This document shows, piece by piece, positions 35,581 through 44,825 of a DNA stretch of 64,000 nucleotides. Every line of letters begins with the position of its first letter. Position 1 is the first letter of the stretch. The notes under the pieces were generated by a model. The model had not been told where the DNA came from. It was given only the letters and a program-made list of their open reading frames with translations, and did not search any database. The DNA comes from Pseudomonas marvdashtae. Lineage in GTDB: Bacteria > Pseudomonadota > Gammaproteobacteria > Pseudomonadales > Pseudomonadaceae. The stretch covers positions 1,146,001 to 1,210,000 of the forward strand of contig NZ_JABWQX020000001.1 in NCBI RefSeq assembly GCF_014268655.2, read 5' to 3'. The translations under genes were made by a program, and so were the position numbers.

Positions 35581-36768
35581 TTAGCCCATTTGCAAATGCA
35601 GGTTTGGAAAGATCAACCCGGCGAAGCGTGCCGGCAAGCCCGCTTCCACCGTCCGGGACCGGGGGGTGCCGCTGACCACGATCCCCGCTTCGATCAGGCG
35701 CCCCAGTTCTTCCGTTGCCAGCCGGTCCTTCAAGCCTGTGAACACCTTGAACTCCGCACGCGGCATAGCCCCTTGGGTGAGTAGCGCCAGCACGGCGGCA
35801 GCACTGGTGGGCCGGATGCCGACACGGCGAAGCTCAGGGTCCGTTGAAAACACATGAACAACCTGCTCGCGCAACCTGGCTGGGTTTAGCGAGGTGGTCA
35901 TGTATTCAATCTGGTCGTGGCAGACATCGAGCATGAATTCGATGAAATTGAAGTAATGACGCTGTGAAAGTTGGCCGCGCCCGTCACAGTCACCTTCACG
36001 AGGGCGATCAGCCAAGGCCAGGAAGCGATAGTAGTCTTCTTGCCTGCGAGCCAGTCCGCGAGACAGCGACCAGAGGAAAGGTTTTAGCCCCAGGTGAACC
36101 AGTTGCAGGTGGGTGAGCATCCGAATCACTCGACCATTGCCGTCCAGGAAGGGGTGAACAAGCGCCACCCGGTGATGGCCGGCCAGGGCTGCGATCAATT
36201 GGCGCCGCGGATCCCTGATTCGTCCGTAGTGCAACTGCAGATGTTCAAGCATGGGTAATACAACGACCGCCGCTGGAGCGACATGTGCGCCGACCTGGAC
36301 CTGTTCATTCTCTTCGGCCCGCAGCCTGCCGGGTTCCATCAGGCGCCCATCGCTCAGGGTCAGTTCCTGCGTGGAAGCGTCCTTGAACAATCGACGATGG
36401 ATGGCCGTGATTAACTTCGGATCGAACAGGGCGGAGAAACTCTCCGTTGGTCGCATGCGAAGCAGCCGCTCCATCACCTCCTGCTGCGTCATGTGTTGCA
36501 CGGCCAGCTCTTTGAGTGCCTTTCTTTTCCGTTTCGGAGTCGTGCGAGCAGCCTGCAGCTCGGCAATCTCGGTGCGATGTCCTTCGATCAGGTTCGAATA
36601 ATAGGTATTGGTGATGCGCAACAGGCCCGCCAATTGCCTGGATGTCTCATCGGCCAGCCGTCCGGCAAGAAATTCTGCCTTGCGCGGCAACTGATCCGCG
36701 GCCTGAATGATCGAGTCGGGCAGATTTTCTGGCAGTACGGGATCAAGGTACGTTTTCGAAGTGATCAT
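35581..36768 (-). CDS. Fic family protein with winged-helix C-terminus
   Basis: A 395-aa Fic protein. The catalytic motif HPFLDGNGRVIR (from about residue 205) is complete, so AMP transfer (or another nucleotide transfer) to a target hydroxyl is expected. An N-terminal inhibitory motif SNLIEG (about 58-63) makes it a class II self-inhibited Fic protein. The last 90 residues look like a winged helix (TSAAAVLALLTQGAMPRAEFKVFTGLKDRLATEEL), which suggests DNA binding and self-regulation. The ATG at 36768 follows GGAAGC; a GTG seven codons earlier is possible. It interrupts the MoxR operon and has its own AT-rich upstream region with paired TGCGGA repeats. No antitoxin gene is adjacent. The target is unknown. 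Confidence 0.88.
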   Translation of the reverse strand: MITSKTYLDPVLPENLPDSIIQAADQLPRKAEFLAGRLADETSRQLAGLLRITNTYYSNLIEGHRTEIAELQAARTTPKRKRKALKELAVQHMTQQEVMERLLRMRPTESFSALFDPKLITAIHRRLFKDASTQELTLSDGRLMEPGRLRAEENEQVQVGAHVAPAAVVVLPMLEHLQLHYGRIRDPRRQLIAALAGHHRVALVHPFLDGNGRVIRMLTHLQLVHLGLKPFLWSLSRGLARRQEDYYRFLALADRPREGDCDGRGQLSQRHYFNFIEFMLDVCHDQIEYMTTSLNPARLREQVVHVFSTDPELRRVGIRPTSAAAVLALLTQGAMPRAEFKVFTGLKDRLATEELGRLIEAGIVVSGTPRSRTVEAGLPARFAGLIFPNLHLQMG

Positions 36769-36814
36769 CGTTTTGCTTCCAGCGAACACAAACGGCTATT
36801 TTTTGGGTAATGCC

Positions 36815-36923
36815 TGCGGAAATTTTTGCGGAAAATAAAACGTCCTATAACGCCTGTTATTACTAGCTATAGGGATACCGTACGATAGGTTATCTCCAGT
36901 GTTTTTGCGGATCTTTCTGCGGA
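36815..36923. promoter_or_regulatory. two pairs of TGCGGA repeats around the fic promoter region
   Basis: TGCGGA occurs at 36815 and 36827, and again at 36906 and 36918. Within each pair the start-to-start distance is exactly 12 bp and the sequence continues with AAAA. The pairs are 91 bp apart and bracket the AT-rich stretch upstream of the fic gene. This looks like an operator array, possibly for the winged helix of the Fic protein itself. Confidence 0.5.
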
Positions 36924-36928
36924 AAAAT

Positions 36929-38092
36929 CTATAAGGCATTCCTAAGGGTTTGCAAAAGGGTGACCTGGCGGCAGAACTCGGCGCTGGACAAGCGCTGTTT
37001 CGGCCGGGGGCTGAGGGCCTGGCTGATGGTTCGGGTGGGTTGGCGAGTCAGGCGCGCAAGCACCTGCCATTGATCGGCGACGACCAATTGCTCGAAGCCC
37101 GGATGAAGCTGGCGAGCCCGACGCAGCACGTCCTGCTGCAAGGTCTGCAGCAGCTGTTGTTGACCGTTATGACGCAGATGGAACGCGGCGCTGGCTTGCA
37201 GGTGTTCTTGCAGTTGGCGGCGCGCCTTGGGCGCCGGTTGTTGCAGCGGACCATGGCGCACCGCCGAACGCCAGAACCACAGGGCAACCAGGGCCAGCAG
37301 CGCCACCAAGGCCTGGGGGAAATAGCGCAGCAGCAAGGTCAGCAGATTGTCATGGTCGGTATTGAATAGCAGCGTGACGTCCGTGTCGGCGCTCAGGTAC
37401 CAGAGCAGCCAGGCGTTGTCGTATTGGTCGATCTGGTCGCTCTTCCACAGCTCGGCGTCGGTGAGCACGGTGATCGTGCCCAGGCCGTGGTTCAGTTGCA
37501 TCAAGTGGGTCGCCTGCGCACTGTTGGCCCAGGCCTGGACAAGGTTCAGCGGGTCTTCAAGGTGGAAGTCGGTGTCGAAGCCGAGATAGGCCGGCGCCTC
37601 TTCGTCCTCCAGGTACAGCTTGGTCAGTTTCGGGTAGGGGTCCTTGATGAGCTCCGGATCGGGCTCCTTGAGGTCCTTGCTCAGCAACTGGCGCAGGCGC
37701 ACGCGGTCCAGCAGTAGATCGCCGCTGCTGCCGGTGCTGTCATCCCACAGGGCCTCGGCAACGAACAGCAGACGCCCTCCGGCGCGGGTCCAATTCATCA
37801 ACTGGTCGACGTCCCGTGGGGTCATGTTGCTGCGTTCGCCCAGCAGCAACAGGCTGCGCTGGTGCGGCTCCAGGGTCGGCAGGACGTCCAGGCTGTTGGC
37901 ATGCTCGACGTTGATGCCGTGCTTGCGCAAGAAGTGTTCGGCGGCCAGGTAGGGATTGGCCTGAGCCTCGGGGGAGGGGCCATGCTCGATGACTTCCTGA
38001 TAAGGCACGGCCTTGAGGTACAGGTAAATGGCCAAGGCACCGGTCAACGCGGCGACCCCGACCCCGATCAGCAACCCTGTGCGCCGGCTCAT
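36929..38092 (-). CDS. DUF4350 domain membrane protein
   Basis: A 387-aa protein with an N-terminal anchor (GLLIGVGVAALTGALAIYLYL). A GATase-like DUF4350 region runs over about residues 35-240 (PYLAAEHFLRKHGINVEHAN, LLLGERSNMTPRDVDQLMNW). A second helix follows (ALVALLALVALWFW), then a helical cytoplasmic tail. Its ATG overlaps the preceding stop (ATGA). It belongs to the RDD-SpoIIM-DUF4129-DUF4350-MoxR-DUF58 operon, thought from context to work on the cell envelope. Biochemical role unknown. Confidence 0.85.
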   Translation of the reverse strand: MSRRTGLLIGVGVAALTGALAIYLYLKAVPYQEVIEHGPSPEAQANPYLAAEHFLRKHGINVEHANSLDVLPTLEPHQRSLLLLGERSNMTPRDVDQLMNWTRAGGRLLFVAEALWDDSTGSSGDLLLDRVRLRQLLSKDLKEPDPELIKDPYPKLTKLYLEDEEAPAYLGFDTDFHLEDPLNLVQAWANSAQATHLMQLNHGLGTITVLTDAELWKSDQIDQYDNAWLLWYLSADTDVTLLFNTDHDNLLTLLLRYFPQALVALLALVALWFWRSAVRHGPLQQPAPKARRQLQEHLQASAAFHLRHNGQQQLLQTLQQDVLRRARQLHPGFEQLVVADQWQVLARLTRQPTRTISQALSPRPKQRLSSAEFCRQVTLLQTLRNAL

Positions 38093-39627
38093 CGGGACGC
38101 CCCCGGGCCGAACAGCTGACGCCATCCATTGCACAGTTCCTGTTGCAGATGGGGCGGCGGGGCACGGTGCCCATAGGCAATGTTCTGCCAGTGCAGCGTC
38201 AGGTTATTGCTGAAGACCAACAAGTGCTCGTGCTGGAGCTGTTCGACACGTTGCAACACTTGGCCTTCGGTATCGGCGGGTTTCAGAGGAACGTCGAACT
38301 CATGGTGCAAACGGCTCAGCAATGCTCGATACAGCAAGCCCAGCGCCTCTCGGGGAGCACCGGACCATAGCTGCTCGGCGCTGGTCGCGACGTCGTCCGG
38401 CAGGCTTTCCTCACGAATATCCAGGCCGAACATTCGGGCGGGCGTGGGCCGCTCTGCGCTCAGGCGCTTCGTCGGGCGCAGGTTCACCAGGGCCTTGAGT
38501 CGCTCGCGATAATGCCAGCCCAGCCAGACGACCGCGCCCACCAGCGCGGCCCAGAGCACTACTTGGATCAGCGTGGCGATGGTGTCGAAGCGTTTGGCGC
38601 TCCATTCGAACATCGATTTGAGCCAGCCCGGGGCTTGGCCAGCCTCGGTTGACTCGCTGGTTTGCTCTTCACCGAAACGATAACGGGTGACTGTTTCCGG
38701 ATTCTTGAACGGTGGGGCTTCGAGGATCGTCTTGATGCTGTCCCGGGAGGCCTCGCTGGTAAGCGGTTGGTTGAGCAGTCGGGGACTGTCGGGCGCGTTG
38801 CTGTCTTCGGCGGCCCAGGCCGGTGGCGCCAGCGGTAGCAGGGTCAATGCCAGCAGTATCAGCATCGGCGCTACGGCGCTCAGGCGCTGGCGCAGTCGGC
38901 GGAATACCAATTCGATGTCCCAGGCCTCAAGCATGGTGCGCCGGTTCAGGTAGAGGCTGAAGCCGCAGGCGACGTACACCGGCTCCCAAAGAATCAGCAG
39001 CAGCGGATAGAGCAAGTTGATCAGGTGTTCGAGCCATAACCAGTCGTGCTCGGCAACGGCGATCAATGTCTGCCAGTCCCATTCCAACTCGACCTGCTGC
39101 GGTATGAACAAATAGAACAGCGCCATCAGGCCGAACCACAGCGCCATTTCCAGGTGCACGCCGATGATGGTCAGCCATTGCGCCGCACCGCCGTTGCGTT
39201 GAAGTAACACCCGCAAACGCTGCTCCCGCGCTTCGCCGGCAAGCCCTTCGAGTTGCACGACGGGCATCAGGAAGCTGCGGCTCGGGCTCAGCCGGCGCCA
39301 GGTCAGGCTGGCCAGCAATTGGGGCTTGAGCAAAGCCGGCCATTGGCGCAAGGCCTGCTTCAAGGTGGGCGTCTCGCCAAACAGCGCCTTGGACAAGATG
39401 TACAAGGGCAGCCGGTCGAAGGCTGGTTTCAGCCACCAGAATATAAACATTACCAGGGACGGCGAATCCCACAGCAACAATGCCAGCAGCGCATAGACCG
39501 GCAGCGTGACAAGCGCCCAGCTGGTCATCAGTAGTCGCCGATGCCGCTGGCTCATCAGCACACCCAGGTCCATGGCTTCCCAAGTGGTACGTGGACGGAT
39601 GACGACGGTGGCGTCACTCAGGCGCAT
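38089..39627 (-). CDS. DUF4129 domain membrane protein
   Basis: A 512-aa multi-pass membrane protein. Helices lie near the N-terminus (TSWALVTLPVYALLALLLW), in the middle (LEMALWFGLMALFYLFI, LLYPLLLILWEPVYVAC), at APMLILLALTLLPLAPPAWAA, and near residue 370 (VVLWAALVGAVVWLGW). The C-terminal DUF4129 segment (ALGLLYRALLSRLHHEFDVPL) is typical. The start MRLSDATVVIRP at 39627 lies 14 nt inside the end of the SpoIIM-like gene, so coupling is likely. Transglutaminase-linked DUF4129 proteins exist, but no transglutaminase core is seen here. Confidence 0.83.
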   Translation of the reverse strand: MRLSDATVVIRPRTTWEAMDLGVLMSQRHRRLLMTSWALVTLPVYALLALLLWDSPSLVMFIFWWLKPAFDRLPLYILSKALFGETPTLKQALRQWPALLKPQLLASLTWRRLSPSRSFLMPVVQLEGLAGEAREQRLRVLLQRNGGAAQWLTIIGVHLEMALWFGLMALFYLFIPQQVELEWDWQTLIAVAEHDWLWLEHLINLLYPLLLILWEPVYVACGFSLYLNRRTMLEAWDIELVFRRLRQRLSAVAPMLILLALTLLPLAPPAWAAEDSNAPDSPRLLNQPLTSEASRDSIKTILEAPPFKNPETVTRYRFGEEQTSESTEAGQAPGWLKSMFEWSAKRFDTIATLIQVVLWAALVGAVVWLGWHYRERLKALVNLRPTKRLSAERPTPARMFGLDIREESLPDDVATSAEQLWSGAPREALGLLYRALLSRLHHEFDVPLKPADTEGQVLQRVEQLQHEHLLVFSNNLTLHWQNIAYGHRAPPPHLQQELCNGWRQLFGPGASR

Positions 39628-40588
39628 GGTGGCCTCGTCCGGCAAACAGCAGGTAACCGAGCACCAGCAGCCACAACAATGCGCCGACGGTGTATTTGGT
39701 GGCCGGTGTCACCGCGCTGGAGGACCAGTAGGCCTCGACGAATGCGGCGATCAGCAACAGCAATATCACGCCGCCGATCATCAGCACGCTTTTGCCCGCG
39801 GCGAGCCGCAAGGCTTCACCGCGGGTGAGGCGCCCCGGCGCGATCAACGCCCAGCCCAAATGCAGGCCCGCGGCGCCGGCCAGCACGATGGCAGTGAGTT
39901 CGAAGGCGCCGTGGCCGATCACGAAGGACCAGAACGTTGCGCCGGAGCCGATCTGGGTGAGGTGCCCGGCCACCGCCCCGATAGTCAGGCCGTTGAAAAA
40001 CAGGAAAAACGCGCTGCCCAGGCCAAACAGCAAGCCACTGGCAAAGGTCTGAAAGGCAATGCCGATGTTGTGCATGATGTAATAACCGAACATGGCCCAA
40101 TCCTCGCTGGCGGCTCGCTCGATCGAGCGTCCCAGGTGCCCCGCCGCCGGATCGTACATGGCGCGCATCCCGCTGATTTCCTCGACGCTCAGGAGGCTAT
40201 AGACCAGTTCGGGAAACAGATAGACCAATACCCCGATGCCGATCAGGCTACCCAGGAACATCAGGCCAGCCGCCAGGACGAACCGCCATTGTGCGCGCAC
40301 CAGTTGGGGGAAACCGGCCAGGATAAAGGCCGACACGCTGGTCGAGGGGTGGCTGCGATCCCGATAGAGTTGCTGGTGGCCGCGCAGCGCCAGTTGCTGC
40401 AACGCATCCACCAGCAGGCTGCTGTAACCGCGCGTCTGTGCCAGCGCCAGATGATGGCAGAGCCGTCGATAGACTTGAGGAAAATCGCTGCTCTGGGCAA
40501 CGCCACGGCTGCGTTCCAACTGGTCGAGCAGCCGGGACAACTGGTCCCATTGCGCTTGGTGGCGACTTTCGAACAGGCTTTGCTTCAT
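39614..40588 (-). CDS. stage II sporulation protein M-like membrane protein
   Basis: A 324-aa protein of the SpoIIM-like (DUF95) family found in MoxR operons of non-sporulating bacteria. The soluble N-terminus (about 100 residues) is followed by five or so helices, with the family pattern YYIMHNIGIAFQTFASGLLFGLGSAFFLFFNG split by short loops, then GHGAFELTAIVLAGAAGLHLG. The stop of the RDD gene overlaps its ATG by four bases. Its function outside sporulation is not established. Confidence 0.85.
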   Translation of the reverse strand: MKQSLFESRHQAQWDQLSRLLDQLERSRGVAQSSDFPQVYRRLCHHLALAQTRGYSSLLVDALQQLALRGHQQLYRDRSHPSTSVSAFILAGFPQLVRAQWRFVLAAGLMFLGSLIGIGVLVYLFPELVYSLLSVEEISGMRAMYDPAAGHLGRSIERAASEDWAMFGYYIMHNIGIAFQTFASGLLFGLGSAFFLFFNGLTIGAVAGHLTQIGSGATFWSFVIGHGAFELTAIVLAGAAGLHLGWALIAPGRLTRGEALRLAAGKSVLMIGGVILLLLIAAFVEAYWSSSAVTPATKYTVGALLWLLVLGYLLFAGRGHHAPE

Positions 40589-41310
40589 ATTGGCCCCAGC
40601 AGGCCGCGGGCAATGCCGTTGAGTTCGGCCACGGCGCCTGTCGGATGCACTTTGAGCGGCGTGGCGAGGATCGTTGCCAGTTCGGTGACTCGTGCCTCGG
40701 ACAGTTCTGCCTGGCGCTCGGCGAAACCCAGTACGGCGCGTTGTTCAGCCAGGCCCAGGGCAAAAGGCGGCCGTATCGAACGGGCGGAAGGCAGTACGGG
40801 GCGTTTGACCGGTTGCTCGCGATAGACCACCAAAGTGCCGGCCGCCAAGTCCCCCAGGCGTTTGAAGGTAGGGTTCTGCAGGCAACAGATTGCCCCGAAG
40901 GTGTAGCCGAAGGGCAGCATGTCGACGAAGCGCAGCAGGTTGCGAATCAGCGATGCGGACCAGCCGATCGGCCTGCCGTCGTCCTGCACAACGCGCAACC
41001 CCATCATCTGCTTGCCGGGAGAACGGCCTTGGTTCAGCACTTCGAAAAGCACCATGTACCACCAGCTGACGACAAACAGCAGGATCGAACCCAGGCCGAT
41101 CCCCAGTTCACCGAAGAATGCCAGGACGATAAAGAAAAGGCCCAGCACCAGCCCGCGTATGCCCAGGTCGATGGCGAAGGCCAGCGCGCGAGGCATCAGC
41201 CCCGCCGGGCGCAGCGGCAGGTCAATGCCTTCGGGCGTTTCTACCTGGTAGCGCGTGTCCAGTGGCGGCGGCAGCGGCGCGTTCCTTTGCAGTGCTGGTG
41301 TCTCGGGCAT
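40585..41310 (-). CDS. RDD family membrane protein
   Basis: A 241-aa protein with three helices and the RDD signatures (RALAFAIDLGIRGLVLGLFF at about 45-65, GRSPGKQMMGLRVVQDDG, and IRNLLRFVDMLPFGYTFG). The C-terminal quarter is soluble. It is the first gene of the six-gene MoxR operon and is transcribed away from sbcB. RDD proteins are linked to transport or stress, but no exact role can be given. Confidence 0.87.
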   Translation of the reverse strand: MPETPALQRNAPLPPPLDTRYQVETPEGIDLPLRPAGLMPRALAFAIDLGIRGLVLGLFFIVLAFFGELGIGLGSILLFVVSWWYMVLFEVLNQGRSPGKQMMGLRVVQDDGRPIGWSASLIRNLLRFVDMLPFGYTFGAICCLQNPTFKRLGDLAAGTLVVYREQPVKRPVLPSARSIRPPFALGLAEQRAVLGFAERQAELSEARVTELATILATPLKVHPTGAVAELNGIARGLLGPI

Positions 41311-41495
41311 GGGCTACCTGTGATGGACCGGTTCGGACGTTCGATCTCGGCCCAGATGCTAGCAGTCTTCTGGCGGGCACACGATACAGTGTGTGGGTCA
41401 TTTAACCGCCTGCAACATGATTCAACGACGGCAATGCTGGCGGGCGCCGGGTTCGAACGCCTAGACTTCGCCAGTCCTCAGCTCAGGAACCCCCC

Positions 41496-42923
41496 GTGAC
41501 TTCCATCTTCTGGTACGACTACGAAACCACCGGCATCAATCCGCGTTGCGACCGACCCTTGCAGGTGGCGGGGATCCGTACCGATTTCGAACTCAACGAA
41601 ATCGACGAACCGGTAAACCTCTATTGCCGGCCCAGCGACGATATCCTGCCTCATCCGGCGGCCTGCGCGATTACCGGTATCACCCCGGCATGCCTGTCCG
41701 AAAAGGGCTTGAGCGAAGCCGATTTCATGACCCGTGTCCACGCGCAACTGGCCGCTCCCGGAACCTGTGGCGCCGGCTACAACACCTTGCGCTTCGACGA
41801 TGAGATGACGCGCTACAGCCTGTATCGGAATTTTTTCGACCCGTATGCGCGGGAGTGGCAGGGCGGCAACAGTCGCTGGGATTTGATCGACCTGGTGCGC
41901 GCTGCCTACGCGTTGCGACCCGATGGCATTATCTGGCCGCAGGAGGAGGGTCGCGTCACCCTCAAGCTGGAACGCCTGACCGCCGCCAACGGCATCGACC
42001 ATGGCCAGGCGCATGACGCGCTGTCGGACGTGCGCGCGACGATTGCCCTGGCCCGGTTGATCCGCCAGAAGCAACCACGGCTCTATGACTGGCTGTTCCA
42101 GTTGCGCAGTAAACAAAAGGTGCTGGACCAGATCCGCCTGTTGCAGCCGATGGTGCATATATCCGGGCGTTTCTCGGCGGCGCGCAACTACATCGGTGTG
42201 GTGCTGCCGCTGGCCTGGCATCCGAAGAACCGCAACGCCCTGATCGTCTGCGACCTGCACCTCGATCCCCAGGGGTTGCTGGACCATGATGCGCAGTTGC
42301 TCCGTCAACGCCTGTATACCCGCCGCGAAGAACTGCTCGATGGGGAACTCCCGGTACCGCTCAAGCTGATTCATATCAACAAGTGCCCGGTCATCGCACC
42401 GCTGACTGTCTTGCGCGCCGAAGACCAGCATCGGTTGCAGCTGGATATGGACGGTTTTCAGGAGCGGGCGCTGCGGCTAAGTGACGCACAACAGGTCTGG
42501 CAAGATAAACTCCAACACATTTATGGGCAGGAAGACTTCGCTGCCAGCGAAGATCCCGAGCAGCAGTTATACACAGGCTTCCTGGGTGATCGTGATCGTC
42601 GATTATGTGAACAAGTACGCATGGCCGATCCCGCTCAACTGGCGCAAGAGCATTGGCCGTTCGACGACGAACGCCTGCCGGAATTATTGTTTCGATACCG
42701 TGCGCGCAACTTCCCGGACACCTTGGATCCGAACGAACAGCAACGCTGGAAACTATTTTGCCAGCAACGTCTGTCGTCCCCTGAATGGGGGGCGCCTAAT
42801 ACCCTGGAAAGTTTTGATGAAGCAATGGCTGAGTGGATGGGGCTCTCAACGCCGTTGCAGCAAGAGATACTCCTGCAATGGCAGGGTTATAGCCAACAAT
42901 TGCGTAAACGTTTAAGCCTTTGA
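41496..42923 (+). CDS. sbcB: exodeoxyribonuclease I
   Basis: A 475-aa DEDDh 3'-5' single-strand DNA exonuclease of recombination and mismatch repair. Exo I motif WYDYETTGI lies at residues 6-14, Exo II includes NTLRFDDEMTRYSLYRNF, and Exo III has HDALSDVRATIALARL. The C-terminal SH3-like and helical domains follow, at the usual length of about 475. It is divergent from the RDD gene and convergent with mvaT, in the same order as PA4316/PA4315 as recalled. Confidence 0.96.
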   Translation: MTSIFWYDYETTGINPRCDRPLQVAGIRTDFELNEIDEPVNLYCRPSDDILPHPAACAITGITPACLSEKGLSEADFMTRVHAQLAAPGTCGAGYNTLRFDDEMTRYSLYRNFFDPYAREWQGGNSRWDLIDLVRAAYALRPDGIIWPQEEGRVTLKLERLTAANGIDHGQAHDALSDVRATIALARLIRQKQPRLYDWLFQLRSKQKVLDQIRLLQPMVHISGRFSAARNYIGVVLPLAWHPKNRNALIVCDLHLDPQGLLDHDAQLLRQRLYTRREELLDGELPVPLKLIHINKCPVIAPLTVLRAEDQHRLQLDMDGFQERALRLSDAQQVWQDKLQHIYGQEDFAASEDPEQQLYTGFLGDRDRRLCEQVRMADPAQLAQEHWPFDDERLPELLFRYRARNFPDTLDPNEQQRWKLFCQQRLSSPEWGAPNTLESFDEAMAEWMGLSTPLQQEILLQWQGYSQQLRKRLSL

Positions 42924-42965
42924 GCGGCGATGCGGCGATTGAAGTCAGGACTTGAAATGAGGGCA

Positions 42966-42995
42966 TAAAAAAACGCCAGTAATGACTGGCGTTTT
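42966..42995. terminator. bidirectional terminator between sbcB and mvaT
   Basis: AAAAAAACGCCAGT, loop AATG, ACTGGCGTTTT. A nine-base stem with A and T tracts on the two sides. Confidence 0.9.
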
Positions 42996-43042
42996 CGGGT
43001 CCGTAAGCGTCGCCCGCAAAGAGCAGCGCTGACCGGCGAGGC

Positions 43043-43420
43043 TTAGCCCAGCAGGGTTGCCCAGCCTTCAACGACGTCACCGCCCCACTTGGCTTTCCAC
43101 TCTTTCAGAGTCTTGTGGTTGCCACCTTTGGTTTCGATGACTTCGCCGTTGTGCGGGTTTTTGTACTGCTTAACTTTGCGAGCGCGTTTGGTGCCGGTGG
43201 TTTTTACCGCGCCACGGGGGGCTTTGCTCGACTTGGCTTCTGGATCCAGCAGGGCAATGATGTCGCGCAGGGACTTGGAGTACTCGCCCATCAGCGTGCG
43301 CAGCTTGCCTTCGAATTCCAGTTCTTTTTGCAGTTTGTCGTCTTTAGACAGGTCGGCCAGACGTTGTTGCAGTTCTTCAATTGCTTGTTTTGTGGCGTTG
43401 TATTCGGTGATCAGGGACAT
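43043..43420 (-). CDS. mvaT: H-NS-type transcriptional silencer MvaT
   Basis: A 125-aa xenogeneic silencer. The N-terminal coiled-coil oligomerisation part (residues 1-60, ITEYNATKQAIEELQQRLADL) is followed by a linker with KRARKVKQYKNPHNGEVIETKGGNHKTLKEWKAKWG in two parts: the DNA-contacting KQYKNP and GGNHKTL loops. It binds AT-rich DNA, typically acquired genes such as the islands in this window. The start at MSLITEYN is conserved in the family. Position next to sbcB favours MvaT over MvaU or MvaV. The upstream region (43421-43720) is AT-rich, consistent with self-regulation. Confidence 0.92.
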   Translation of the reverse strand: MSLITEYNATKQAIEELQQRLADLSKDDKLQKELEFEGKLRTLMGEYSKSLRDIIALLDPEAKSSKAPRGAVKTTGTKRARKVKQYKNPHNGEVIETKGGNHKTLKEWKAKWGGDVVEGWATLLG

Positions 43421-43720
43421 TTGGACTACCTTATGTAGGACGCTGGTGACAAGGAGACAGTGAAGCAATAGTAATCAGACAGTTTCATCAAGTAAACATT
43501 TAACCCGTGTTTATTTAATTAAATAGTGCAATGCCACAAAAACGGGCATTGCGAATTAATATGTGAGGCAGTCTGTGCAGCTGTTCACACAAATAGCCTT
43601 CGGTGATGGGGCAGGCTGCACGCGGCGGGCGTCAAGAAGGGCTCGGCGCCTCATGGGTACTGCAGTTTTGCTGCGCAATGGCTAGAATGGCCGCCTTTTG
43701 CGAAGTTCTGGAGTTTCCTC

Positions 43721-44569
43721 ATGCGCACTTTTCGGCTGGTGATCGCTTGCCCGGACCGCGTCGGCATCGTTGCTAAAGTCAGTAACTTTCTGGCGTCCCA
43801 TAACGGCTGGATCACTGAAGCAAGCCACCATTCGGACAATCAAAGTGGCTGGTTCTTCATGCGCCACGAGATCCGCGCCGACTCGCTGCCCTTTGGCATC
43901 GAAGCGTTTCGCGAGGCGTTTGCCCCGATTGCCGAAGAGTTTTCGATGGACTGGCGTATCACCGATACCGCGCAGAAAAAACGCGTGGTGCTGATGGCCA
44001 GCCGTGAGTCCCATTGCCTGGCTGACCTGTTGCACCGCTGGCACAGCGATGAGCTCGATTGCGACATCGCCTGTGTGATTTCCAACCATGACGACTTGCG
44101 CAGCATGGTGGAGTGGCACGGCATTCCTTATTACCACGTACCGGTCAATCCGCAGGATAAGCAGCCGGCGTTCGCCGAAGTCTCGCGGCTGGTCAAGCAG
44201 CACGATGCCGAGGTGGTGGTGCTGGCGCGCTACATGCAAATCCTGCCGCCGTCGCTGTGCAGCGAATACGCCCATAAGGTCATCAATATCCACCACAGTT
44301 TCCTGCCGTCGTTCGTCGGTGCCAAGCCCTACCACCAGGCTTCGATGCGCGGTGTGAAGCTGATTGGCGCGACGTGCCACTACGTGACCGAAGAGCTCGA
44401 CGCCGGCCCGATCATCGAGCAGGACGTGGTGCGTGTCAGCCATAGCGACAGCATCGAAGACATGGTTCGATTCGGTCGTGACGTGGAAAAAATGGTGCTG
44501 GCGCGTGGCTTGCGTTATCACTTGGAAGACCGCGTGTTGGTGCACGGCAACAAGACCGTGGTGTTCTGA
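43721..44569 (+). CDS. purU: formyltetrahydrofolate deformylase
   Basis: A 282-aa enzyme that hydrolyses 10-formyl-THF to formate and THF, balancing one-carbon units. An ACT domain takes up residues 3-80 (FRLVIACPDRVGIVAKVSNFL). The formyltransferase fold follows, with CVISNHDDL, IPYYHVPV, ARYMQILPP and the catalytic N-H...D set in INIHHSFLPSFVGAKPYHQA and EELDAGPIIEQD. The length is that of PurU. Pseudomonads carry more than one purU paralog; by position this matches PA4314 as recalled. Confidence 0.94.
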   Translation: MRTFRLVIACPDRVGIVAKVSNFLASHNGWITEASHHSDNQSGWFFMRHEIRADSLPFGIEAFREAFAPIAEEFSMDWRITDTAQKKRVVLMASRESHCLADLLHRWHSDELDCDIACVISNHDDLRSMVEWHGIPYYHVPVNPQDKQPAFAEVSRLVKQHDAEVVVLARYMQILPPSLCSEYAHKVINIHHSFLPSFVGAKPYHQASMRGVKLIGATCHYVTEELDAGPIIEQDVVRVSHSDSIEDMVRFGRDVEKMVLARGLRYHLEDRVLVHGNKTVVF

Positions 44570-44572
44570 CGC

Positions 44573-44602
44573 CGTGGCGAGGGAGCAAGCTCCCTCGCCA
44601 CG
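44573..44602. repeat. perfect 14-bp REP palindrome after purU
   Basis: CGTGGCGAGGGAGC, loop AA, GCTCCCTCGCCACG. It starts three bases after the purU stop codon and may protect or end the transcript. It belongs to the same REP family as 15121. Confidence 0.75.
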
Positions 44603-44638
44603 ATGACTGTTGGAAAACTTGAGGGAACACATAACGCC

Positions 44639-44821
44639 ATGACCGATCCCTTGGACAAAGCCACCGCCAAGGCCCCGCCTACGGTGGGCGAGGGTTGCTT
44701 GAGTCGCTACGATCCCGAAGCACTGGGGCCGGAGGACGGCACGGAATTTCCCGACGCTGCCCAGCTCTGGGAAACACTGCAAAAGCAGTCGCCGCCAGAC
44801 GATCCCGAACGCAAGCGTTGA
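44639..44821 (+). CDS. small 60-aa protein, unknown
   Basis: The frame begins MTDPLDKATAKAPP, preceded by GAGGGAACACATAACGCC, a good ribosome site. It is acidic and proline-rich, without a membrane segment, and ends PPDDPERKR. Codon use is normal for the genome. A REP palindrome separates it from purU. It ends four bases before the stop of the convergent flippase-like gene. I do not recognise a family, but it looks like a real small protein. Confidence 0.6.
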   Translation: MTDPLDKATAKAPPTVGEGCLSRYDPEALGPEDGTEFPDAAQLWETLQKQSPPDDPERKR

Positions 44822-44825
44822 GCGC

